Source: an uncultured Lachnospiraceae bacterium (lineage in GTDB: Bacteria; Bacillota; Clostridia; Lachnospirales; Lachnospiraceae). Taken from it: a stretch of 57,284 nt of DNA. The stretch is from the NCBI GenBank assembly GCA_902801415.1, contig CADCIK010000005.1:1-57284 (forward strand). The letters run 5' to 3'. The position numbers were made by a program, and so were the translations under genes. Shown here piece by piece: positions 1-7,563 of this stretch (positions are counted from its first letter, which is position 1; every line of letters starts with the position of its first letter). The notes below the pieces were generated by a model. That model was not told where the DNA came from, searched no databases, and was given only the letters and a program-made list of their open reading frames with translations.

Positions 1-1
1 T

Positions 2-676
2 GATAAGTTAGACAGGGTAAAACAGATTATAAGCCTTAGAGAGAAAGAAGTTCAGGCCCTTGATGACCTCATCAAAGCCCGATTTGTCGAGATGTTTGGG
101 GATCCGGTAGCTAATCCGAAAGGTTGGGAAACATATCAACTTAATGATTGTTTAAAATGGATAGATAATGGAAAGAGTTTTGTTTGTTCAGATAAACCAA
201 GGGGTGGAGATTATCCGGCAGTTCTGAAGCTCAGTGCGGCGACTTATGGTGATTATAGGCCGGAAGAAAACAAGGCGTTACTTGATGAGAATCAGTTTGT
301 GGAAGGAGCAGAAGTCCATGCCGGCGACTTACTCTTTACAAGGAAGAATACTCCTGAGCTCGTTGGAATGGCAGCCTATGTTCATGAAACGCCTGAAAGA
401 CTTATGATGCCAGATCTGATTTTCAGGCTTGTAACAAATGATAGAATGAATCCCGTATTCTTGTGGCAACTTATTAATTGCAAAGAGTTTCGCCCAATAA
501 TACAAGGAATTTCTGGAGGATCCGCGAAGTCGATGTCCAATATTTCCAAGGAACGACTTGGGAGAATCAATGTGATTTGTCCACCAAGGCAGATACAGGA
601 TCAGCTGGTTCCATTTGCACATCAAGTCGACAAATCAAAACAAGCACGTGAGTATTCTGGTAAATTAGCAGCCTAA
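2..676 (+). CDS. hsdS: Type I restriction enzyme specificity subunit HsdS, C-terminal part (5' truncated by window edge)
   Basis: The reading frame is open from the first bases, so the gene starts outside the window; the first in-frame ATG (92) is internal. The fragment begins with a basic, Leu-rich helix ending in KARFVEMFGDP, typical of the spacer between the two target-recognition domains of HsdS, followed by one complete recognition domain (NPKGWETYQL onward) with the characteristic PPRQIQDQLVPFAHQVDKSK end. HsdS sets the DNA sequence recognised by the HsdM/HsdR complex. hsdM is expected to the left and is not visible. The stretch is noticeably more AT-rich than the genes after 5 kb, as is common for exchanged specificity genes. 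Confidence 0.9.
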   Translation, partial: DKLDRVKQIISLREKEVQALDDLIKARFVEMFGDPVANPKGWETYQLNDCLKWIDNGKSFVCSDKPRGGDYPAVLKLSAATYGDYRPEENKALLDENQFVEGAEVHAGDLLFTRKNTPELVGMAAYVHETPERLMMPDLIFRLVTNDRMNPVFLWQLINCKEFRPIIQGISGGSAKSMSNISKERLGRINVICPPRQIQDQLVPFAHQVDKSKQAREYSGKLAA

Positions 677-737
677 AGCAGCTATGATATAGACAACTGT
701 TCACAAGAGCATTAACACGAAGAATGGATAAAGAAGC

Positions 738-1061
738 ATGTTTGAGATATCAAAAGCAGATTGGAAGTTGTTCCGCGCAAGGCTTCCTGAGTGGCAAGAG
801 AAGTATATGGAACGATTGACTAAGGAGTATATTGAGCTGTTGAGCTCGTCCGAGCCTGCATCTACTCGTTTCTGGGAATTAGAAAAGCGGATTAAGGAAG
901 ACCGAAGGCATCCGGGAGTCATTCTGGAAATGAGAAAATCTACTGCTGCATGGAACATCGCCAATTTGGTGGCAGGAGACGTAATTACTTTAGAGGATCT
1001 GGATGGATTCAGCCAGGATTTGATAGATGGCGTGAAATTAATGCTTAAACGATATTCTTGA
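738..1061 (+). CDS. Hypothetical protein between hsdS and hsdR (107 aa)
   Basis: I do not recognise a named family. It is a soluble, charged, probably all-helical protein starting MFEISKADWK with a KEYIELLSSSEPAS segment and a C-terminal part with Asp-rich turns (VITLEDLDGFSQDL). It has no signal peptide, membrane segment or Cys cluster. It sits 61 nt after hsdS and 53 nt before hsdR in the same direction, so it is probably co-transcribed with the restriction locus. A role as a small accessory or control factor is only suggested by position. Confidence 0.75.
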   Translation: MFEISKADWKLFRARLPEWQEKYMERLTKEYIELLSSSEPASTRFWELEKRIKEDRRHPGVILEMRKSTAAWNIANLVAGDVITLEDLDGFSQDLIDGVKLMLKRYS

Positions 1062-1114
1062 TAGTGAGGAAGTATTAAGCTGCCTTCGCACAGTCTTTTG
1101 ACAGGTGAATAAGC

Positions 1115-4100
1115 ATGACCAACTTTGATTTCTTACAAGCAGAGCCAAAATTTCAATCTTTTGCCGACGTTGCAGTATCTGCGGAGAAAATTCTTCCGAT
1201 CGATCCGGCGACATCGGTTATTAACTGCCGGCGTGCTATGGAATTCGCTGTCAAATGGATGTACTCCGTTGACAGCTCACTTCGCATGCCCTGGGATGAT
1301 AAGCTGGTCAGCCTGCTCAGCACCGATGACTTTCGCGGAATTGTAGACGCAGATCTTCTGCAGAGACTGGATCTGATCCGCAAGCTGGGCAATCAGGCTG
1401 CTCATACGGGCAAACAGATTACAAAAGATGATGCGAGCGTTTGTCTGGAGAATCTATTTTACTTCCTGGATTTTGTGGCGTATTGCTATGCGGACCATTA
1501 TGAAGAGGGAGAATTCGACCCCAAGCTCCTTGACCAGGAGGAGAAGACGCCGGTCCTGATCGTGAATCCGGAGACAGAGATCAAACTGCAAGAGCTGATC
1601 AAGGAAAATGAAGCGCTGCGGGAGAAGCTGACGGCTCGCCGTGAGGAGCAGCAGGAGACGTATGTTCCCAAGCCGCTCGATATATCGGAGTATACGACGC
1701 GCAAGGTCTATATTGATGCAATGCTGCGTGATGCCGGATGGATTGAGGGCAAGAACTGGATCAATGAATATAAGATTCCGGGAATGCCCAACAAATCGGA
1801 GGTAGGGTATGCAGACTATGTCCTGCTCGGTGATGATGGTCGCATATTGGCGGTGATCGAGGCGAAGCGCACATGCGTCGATGTGTCCAAAGCCAGACAG
1901 CAGGCCAGCTTGTATGCGGATCTGATTGGAAAACAGCAAGGCAGACGTCCAGTTGTCTTCCTGACAAACGGATTCGATACGCGCATTGTGGACAACCAGT
2001 ATCCGGAGAGAAAAGTATCCTCTATCTACTCTAAGCGGGATCTGGAGAAGCTGTTTAATCTGCAGAAGATGCGCAGCTGCTTGCAATACATTAATGTCGA
2101 TAAGGATATAGCCGGACGCTATTATCAGGAGGCCGCAATCAAGGCTGTATGTGACAGCTTTGGCAGCAGGAACCGGCGGAAGGCGCTGCTGGTCATGGCG
2201 ACCGGATCGGGAAAAACACGCACGGTCATCGCACTCTGCAAAGTCCTTCTGGAACAGGGATGGGTGCGAAATATTCTGTTTCTGGCAGATAGAAATTCTC
2301 TGGTCACGCAGGCAAAGAGAAGCTTCGTCAACCTGCTTCCGGATTTGTCGGTTGCCAATCTCTGCGAGGAGAAGGACAATTATCAGGCGCACGGCGTTTT
2401 TTCAACGTATCAGACGATGATGCACTGTATTGACGACGTGCAGGATGAGGAGGGAAAACTGTTCTCCTGCGGGCACTTTGATCTTCTAATCTGTGATGAG
2501 GCGCACCGCTCTATTTATAACAAATACCGTGACATTTTTAACTATTTTGACGCACCACTTGTGGGCCTGACAGCGACGCCGAAGGATGAAATCGATAAGA
2601 ATACATACGAAGTGTTTGAACTGGAAAACGGTGTTCCGACCTATGGCTATGACCTCGCCCAGGCGGTCAAGGACGGCTACCTTGTCGATTACATGTCGGT
2701 AGAAACGACGCTTAAGTTTATTCAGCAAGGGATTACCTACGACGAGTTGTCTGATGAGGAAAAGCTGGAGTATGAGAGTAAGTTCACTGATGAAGACGGC
2801 GAGATGCCGGAGAGTATTGCCTCAAGTGCACTGAACGAGTGGCTTTTCAACGCAGATACCATCCGCCAGGTGCTGAGTGTCCTTATGGAAAATGGGCTGA
2901 AGGTTGATTACGGAAACAAGATCGGGAAGACAATCATCTTTGCCAAGAACCACAAGCATGCAGAAAAAATCCTTGAAATATTTAATAAAGAGTATCCGCA
3001 TTTGAATGGATATGCCAAGGTTATCGACAATTACACGAAGTATGCGCAGAGTGCGATTGACGAATTTTCCGATGCTAAAAAACTGCCGCAGATTGCCATT
3101 TCCGTAGATATGCTGGATACCGGCATCGACGTGCCGGAAGTGTTGAATCTTGTATTCTTTAAAAAGGTCATGAGCAAGGCCAAGTTCTGGCAGATGATCG
3201 GAAGAGGAACCCGCCTGTGTCCCGGACTTATGGATGGGGAGGACAAAAAAGGCTTTTATATTTTCGATTTCTGCGGAAACTTCGAGTTCTTCCGAATGAA
3301 TCCCGGCAAGTCTACTGCTAATATGATCGCTCTTCAAGGGGCGATTTTCGGACTGCAATTTGATATTGTCTACAAGCTGCAGGATCTCCAATATCAGACG
3401 GACCACCTGATCGCCTATAGGAAGCTCTTAGTGGACAACATGGTATACAAAGTGCAGGAGCTGGAAAGAGATAGCTTTGCAGTGCGTCAGCACATTCGCT
3501 ATGTGGATCAGTATTCAAATAGCGATAATTACAATGCGCTCACGTATGGCGATACTTTGGCTGTTCGTGAAGAATTGGCCCCGTTGATCCTGCCGGAGAA
3601 GGATGACGCCAAGGCACTTCGTTTCGATGCGCTGATGTATGGGATTGAGCTAGCATATCTTGCTGGCAAAACATACAACCGTGCCAAAAACGATCTAATG
3701 AAAAAGGTGTCTGCGGTAGCTGGTGTTGCAGCGAATATTCCTCAGATTATGGCACAGAAGGAACTTATTGAAAAGATTCTGCACACAAACTATGTGGAAA
3801 ATGCGGGTATCAATGAGTTTGAGTATATCAGAGAAAAGCTGCGAGATCTGATGAAATACATACCCACTCAGGTCAGTAGGTACGATACGGATTTTGGCGA
3901 TGAGATCCTTTCCATGGAGTGGAAGGAATCGGAACTGGAAAACGATGATCTCAAGAATTATAAAGCAAAGGCTGAGTATTATGTGCGGCAGCATCAGGAC
4001 AACATTGTCATTGCCAAGCTTAAGAGCAATAAGCCACTGACAAGCTCGGATGTGAAAGTGCTGGAAGATATTCTCTGGGGTAAAATCGGAACGAAGCAGG

Positions 4101-4414
4101 AATATGAAGCCGAATATGGTGAGAAACCACTGGGCGAATTCGTTCGGGAAATCGTCGGACTGGATATGAACGCCGCGAAGGAAGCCTTCTCCGAGTATCT
4201 GGATGAAACGAATCTGGACAGCAGACAGATCTATTTTGTCAATCAGATCGTGGAGTATATCGTTCACAACGGTATGATGAAAGATCTGTCTGTATTACAG
4301 GAGACACCTTTTACAGATCAGGGGAGCATTGTCGAGATATTCACGGACCTGTCGGTATGGATGGGTATTCGCAAAGCAATTGAGCAGATTAATGCGAATG
4401 CGGTCGCAGCATAA
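1115..4414 (+). CDS. hsdR: Type I restriction enzyme HsdR: endonuclease and DNA translocase subunit (1099 aa)
   Basis: HsdR cuts unmodified DNA after ATP-driven translocation. The N-terminal ~150 residues resemble the DUF4145 domain common in this HsdR subtype, followed by a coiled-coil-like charged segment (~150-180). The PD-(D/E)xK nuclease core is visible as GYADYVLLGD...VIEAKR (~232-251). The helicase motor follows: Walker A ATGSGKT (~361-367), DEAH box ICDEAHR (~459-465), LTATP, and later motif VI IGRGTRLCPG. The C-terminal ~350 residues are the helical region that docks on the methylase. Length is normal and the frame intact, so the enzyme looks functional. The ribosome binding site is weak. 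It ends just before a strong terminator. Confidence 0.96.
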   Translation: MTNFDFLQAEPKFQSFADVAVSAEKILPIDPATSVINCRRAMEFAVKWMYSVDSSLRMPWDDKLVSLLSTDDFRGIVDADLLQRLDLIRKLGNQAAHTGKQITKDDASVCLENLFYFLDFVAYCYADHYEEGEFDPKLLDQEEKTPVLIVNPETEIKLQELIKENEALREKLTARREEQQETYVPKPLDISEYTTRKVYIDAMLRDAGWIEGKNWINEYKIPGMPNKSEVGYADYVLLGDDGRILAVIEAKRTCVDVSKARQQASLYADLIGKQQGRRPVVFLTNGFDTRIVDNQYPERKVSSIYSKRDLEKLFNLQKMRSCLQYINVDKDIAGRYYQEAAIKAVCDSFGSRNRRKALLVMATGSGKTRTVIALCKVLLEQGWVRNILFLADRNSLVTQAKRSFVNLLPDLSVANLCEEKDNYQAHGVFSTYQTMMHCIDDVQDEEGKLFSCGHFDLLICDEAHRSIYNKYRDIFNYFDAPLVGLTATPKDEIDKNTYEVFELENGVPTYGYDLAQAVKDGYLVDYMSVETTLKFIQQGITYDELSDEEKLEYESKFTDEDGEMPESIASSALNEWLFNADTIRQVLSVLMENGLKVDYGNKIGKTIIFAKNHKHAEKILEIFNKEYPHLNGYAKVIDNYTKYAQSAIDEFSDAKKLPQIAISVDMLDTGIDVPEVLNLVFFKKVMSKAKFWQMIGRGTRLCPGLMDGEDKKGFYIFDFCGNFEFFRMNPGKSTANMIALQGAIFGLQFDIVYKLQDLQYQTDHLIAYRKLLVDNMVYKVQELERDSFAVRQHIRYVDQYSNSDNYNALTYGDTLAVREELAPLILPEKDDAKALRFDALMYGIELAYLAGKTYNRAKNDLMKKVSAVAGVAANIPQIMAQKELIEKILHTNYVENAGINEFEYIREKLRDLMKYIPTQVSRYDTDFGDEILSMEWKESELENDDLKNYKAKAEYYVRQHQDNIVIAKLKSNKPLTSSDVKVLEDILWGKIGTKQEYEAEYGEKPLGEFVREIVGLDMNAAKEAFSEYLDETNLDSRQIYFVNQIVEYIVHNGMMKDLSVLQETPFTDQGSIVEIFTDLSVWMGIRKAIEQINANAVAA

Positions 4415-4444
4415 TAGTGAATTGTGCCCATTGCTGAAAACAAT

Positions 4445-4484
4445 AAAAGAGGAAAGGATGTGGTGACATCTTTTCCTCTTTTTT
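4445..4484 (+). terminator. Terminator between convergent hsdR and hflX
   Basis: A 17-bp hairpin (AAAAGAGGAAAGGATGT, loop GGTG, ACATCTTTTCCTCTTTT) ends in a T run on the plus strand and has an A run on its left, so it can stop transcription in both directions. Confidence 0.9.
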
Positions 4485-4511
4485 ACACACAATTCATCTT
4501 CACAATTCAGC

Positions 4512-5894
4512 TCATCGCCTTAGCGCTTTCTCCACCTGGTCCGCCGTCGCCTGATCGCATTCCGCAGTGATCTTCGTTCCCTCTGCCGTATACTCTGTCT
4601 GCAGCACAACCGACTGCTCCATCAGCAGTGATACCAGACTTCCGCGGTCATACGGAATGAGAAAAGTTCGGACGGCGCGCTTGGCGTGGAGAATGTCAAA
4701 GATCGTTTTGCACAGGCAATCGATCGAACTGCTCTCCTTGGCGCAGAGATAGAGGTTTACATTGGTTATTCCGTCGACAGTCTGCTCTACGGCGCCAACG
4801 ACGGGGTGAGCGGCAGGCGGATCGCACAGATCCGCTTTGTTGTAGACCGTGATCATGGGAACATGCCCCGCACCGATTTCTGTGATGATCCTCTTTGTAA
4901 CTTCTATGTGCTTGCGGCAATGCGGGTCGGATCCGTCAACGACCTGCACGAGAAGATCTGCCTGCGTGGTCTCTTCGAGCGTCGATTTAAATGCCTCGAC
5001 AAGAGAGGTGGGGAGCTTATGAATGAAACCGACTGTGTCGGACAGCAGGAATTCCTGTCCTCTGGACACAGTGATGCGCCGCACGGTCGTATCCAGGGTG
5101 GCAAAGAGCATATCTGCTTCAAAAACCTGCCGTTTATCCGGCTCGCCTTCCGGCGCCATATCGGATGAGTACTGTGCCAGCATTGCATTCATGATCGTGG
5201 ACTTGCCGGCGTTGGTATATCCCACAAGAGATACCAGGGGAAGTCCGGATCCCTGTCTTTTCTTGCGTTGCGTAGCACGCTCACGGCTGACACCCTTGAG
5301 TTCTTTGGCCAGCTCGCTGATGCGGTGGTCAATCGTCCTGCGGTCGATCTCCAGCTGGGTCTCACCTTCACCCTTGGCAGACATGGAACCTGAGGCGCCG
5401 CCCTGACGGTTCTGGGTCTCCCACATGCCGATCAGCCTGGGCTTTAAGTAGCGCAGCTTGGCAAGTTCCACCTGCAGTCTCGCCTCTCTTGTCCTGGCCC
5501 TGCGCTCGAAGATCTCCAGGATCAGCGCTGTCCGGTCCATCACCGGCAGTTTCAGGAGTTTCTGCAGATTTCGGATCTGGGACGGGGACAGTGTGTCATT
5601 GAAGATGACCCGCTCCGCTTCGAACATTTCCGCGCAGACCCGGATCTCATCGGCCTTTCCGGCGCCTACATACAGACCGGTATTGATATGGGCGAGCGGC
5701 TGCGTAATGGTATCCACAGGATTCATTTCACAAGCCTTGGCAAGCTCCGCGAGTTCTGACAGGGAGTGCCGGAATTCTTCTTCCGAAACCGGCTCCTTTG
5801 CATCCAACTCGCGTACGCCCACCAGGATCACGGGCTCCCTGCCGTCTCCCTCATACGTTTTCCATATTTCATTTGCTCCAAAAAAGGCTGCCAT
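4512..5894 (-). CDS. hflX: Ribosome-associated GTPase HflX (460 aa)
   Basis: HflX is a translational GTPase that binds and splits stalled or hibernating ribosomes. The N-terminal glycine-rich HflX domain (to ~200) includes RYLKPRLIGMW and the SGSMSAKGEGETQLEIDRR linker. The G domain follows with G1 GYTNAGKST (~222), G3 DTVGFIHKLP and G4 NKAD. The C-terminal ~100 residues are the small HflX tail. At 460 aa it is slightly longer than usual. The ATG is preceded by GGAGG about 11 nt upstream. It stands alone, with its own promoter to the right and a shared terminator to the left. Confidence 0.95.
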   Translation of the reverse strand: MAAFFGANEIWKTYEGDGREPVILVGVRELDAKEPVSEEEFRHSLSELAELAKACEMNPVDTITQPLAHINTGLYVGAGKADEIRVCAEMFEAERVIFNDTLSPSQIRNLQKLLKLPVMDRTALILEIFERRARTREARLQVELAKLRYLKPRLIGMWETQNRQGGASGSMSAKGEGETQLEIDRRTIDHRISELAKELKGVSRERATQRKKRQGSGLPLVSLVGYTNAGKSTIMNAMLAQYSSDMAPEGEPDKRQVFEADMLFATLDTTVRRITVSRGQEFLLSDTVGFIHKLPTSLVEAFKSTLEETTQADLLVQVVDGSDPHCRKHIEVTKRIITEIGAGHVPMITVYNKADLCDPPAAHPVVGAVEQTVDGITNVNLYLCAKESSSIDCLCKTIFDILHAKRAVRTFLIPYDRGSLVSLLMEQSVVLQTEYTAEGTKITAECDQATADQVEKALRR

Positions 5895-5941
5895 GCAGTA
5901 AAGACCTCCTACGTGTGCTTTCCAGATACTATATGATAGGT

Positions 5942-5968
5942 ATTATAGCAGATTTTGGGAAAAGACAA
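5942..5968 (-). promoter_or_regulatory. Promoter for hflX
   Basis: On the minus strand: TTGTCT (5968-5963), 15-nt spacer, TATAAT (5947-5942), about 48 nt upstream of the hflX start. The perfect -10 is convincing; the spacer is short. Confidence 0.5.
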
Positions 5969-6045
5969 GCTTACTCTGTCTTTTGACCCCATCGCTTCGC
6001 ATTTCTCTTCCGGGGCAGATATGATATACTTTTCATGGCATTCTT

Positions 6046-6074
6046 TTGACAAAAGCGCAAGAGAGTGCTATGTT
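6046..6074 (+). promoter_or_regulatory. Sigma-70 type promoter for the HAD hydrolase gene
   Basis: TTGACA (6046-6051), 17-nt spacer, TATGTT (6069-6074), leaving an untranslated leader of roughly 75 nt before the ATG at 6155. Confidence 0.7.
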
Positions 6075-6154
6075 TTCCTCTTGCCGGCATGGATGTATAC
6101 CGGGAAGAACGTAAACATAGAAAGATCAATCAATGAAAGGATAAGAGCGAGAAA

Positions 6155-7468
6155 ATGGAAACAAACGAAGTCAAAAAATGGAAAACCATAGCGATCGCGG
6201 CGATCCTGGTCGCAGTGATCGGCATTTCTTCTGTTGCTGTCATGGCAGGCAGAGGCGGTAAGACCGCAGCTGCAGGCAGTGAGCAGAATGCGGCAGCGGT
6301 TACGGAGACAGAGACCGGCACAGCGGAGGCTGAAGCAGGCGCGGAAGTGACAGAGACCGAAGCAGTGGAGACGGAAACAGTTGCACCGGCAGTTGACGCC
6401 AATGAGATGTTGTCTCTCTGGAATGAAGACGCAGAGGCAAGAAAGCAGCTGATCGCCTATATGGAGACGATCACAGACGAGACAAGTCCTGATTTTATTC
6501 CTGTAGAGAACCGTATTGCTGTCTTCGATTTTGACGGAACACTGTTCTGCGAGACAGACCCCAACTACTTTGACTATACATTACTGGTATACAGAGTCCT
6601 GGAGGATCCCGAATACAAAGAGATCGCTTCTGAGTTTGAGAAAATGGTCGCAAACAAGATCGTAGACCAGAACACAAACGGCACCAAGTATGAAGAGCTT
6701 CCCGTGGAGCACGGCCAGGCGGTCGCATCCGCTTTCAAGGGAATGACGATCGATGAGTTCTACGATTACATCCAGGAGTTCAAGAAGCTCCCCATGCCCA
6801 GCTATGAAGGCATGACACGCGGCGGCGGTTTCTACGAGCCCATGCTGCAGGTGGTCAAGTATCTTGAAGCGAATGATTTTACAGTTTATGTCATCAGCGG
6901 AACAGACCGTTTCATCTGCCGCGGTCTCATGTTAAACAGCCCGCTGGAACTTCCTGCCAACCAGATCATCGGTTCCGATGAGACGGTTGTATCCACACAG
7001 CAGAACGGTGCGGACGGCCTGAACTACACCTTCGTGCAGGGCGACGACCTGCATCTGGGCGGCGAGTTCATTATCAAGAACCTCAAGATGAACAAAGTCA
7101 CCGTGATCAACAAGGAGATCGGAATTCAGCCGGTGCTGTCTTTTGGCAACACGACAGGCGACGCTGCTATGGCAAACTACACCATCGGCAAGAACCCCTA
7201 TAAGAGCCTTGCATTCATGCTGTGCTGCGACGATCTCGAGCGCGAGAACGGAAAACTATCCAAGGCACAGGATATGTATAACCTCTGCGAGGAGTTCAAC
7301 TGGATCCCGGTTTCCATGAAGAACGACTGGAAGACCATCTATGCAGACGGTGTTACATACATCGGCAAGAAGGCGGCGGAGCCCGCAGCGGAAGAGGCTG
7401 AAGAGCCCGCGGCTGAGCAGGTTGAAGAGCCTGCAGAAGAGGAAGAAGAGCTGGACAACGCAGCGTAA
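6155..7468 (+). CDS. Membrane-tethered HAD-superfamily phosphatase-like protein (437 aa)
   Basis: A single hydrophobic segment near the N terminus (about residues 11-29, IAIAAILVAVIGISSVAVMA) is followed by an Ala/Glu/Thr-rich linker to ~75, so the enzyme is probably displayed outside the cell on an N-terminal anchor. The catalytic domain has HAD motif I FDFDGTL (D125 and D127 as nucleophile and acid/base), motif II in YVISGTDRF, a downstream Lys (KNLKMNK) and a motif IV-like GNTTGDAAM. This resembles phosphoserine-phosphatase-like HAD hydrolases. The substrate is unknown. The C terminus is a ~35-residue Ala/Pro/Glu tail. It is followed by a 20-bp inverted repeat. Confidence 0.85.
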   Translation: METNEVKKWKTIAIAAILVAVIGISSVAVMAGRGGKTAAAGSEQNAAAVTETETGTAEAEAGAEVTETEAVETETVAPAVDANEMLSLWNEDAEARKQLIAYMETITDETSPDFIPVENRIAVFDFDGTLFCETDPNYFDYTLLVYRVLEDPEYKEIASEFEKMVANKIVDQNTNGTKYEELPVEHGQAVASAFKGMTIDEFYDYIQEFKKLPMPSYEGMTRGGGFYEPMLQVVKYLEANDFTVYVISGTDRFICRGLMLNSPLELPANQIIGSDETVVSTQQNGADGLNYTFVQGDDLHLGGEFIIKNLKMNKVTVINKEIGIQPVLSFGNTTGDAAMANYTIGKNPYKSLAFMLCCDDLERENGKLSKAQDMYNLCEEFNWIPVSMKNDWKTIYADGVTYIGKKAAEPAAEEAEEPAAEQVEEPAEEEEELDNAA

Positions 7469-7473
7469 TATCT

Positions 7474-7535
7474 GGGGTCTGACCCCATTACGAAGTTGTT
7501 AAGAAAGAAACATAATCGTAATGGGGTCAGACCCC
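7474..7535. repeat. Perfect 20-bp inverted repeat with GGGGTCTGACCCC arms
   Basis: Arms at 7474-7493 and 7516-7535 are perfect reverse complements separated by 22 nt. Each arm contains the self-complementary GGGGTC-T/A-GACCCC. There is no T run after it, so it is not a standard terminator. It lies between the HAD gene and the ManA-ROK gene, where it could slow RNA decay or be a dispersed palindromic repeat. Confidence 0.8.
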
Positions 7536-7563
7536 TTGTATACATGTATATGGAGGTTGACGA

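Noticed and set aside
1-4414. Prophage or integrative element at the left end
   Set aside because: Only restriction genes are visible; no integrase, attachment repeats or phage genes were seen.
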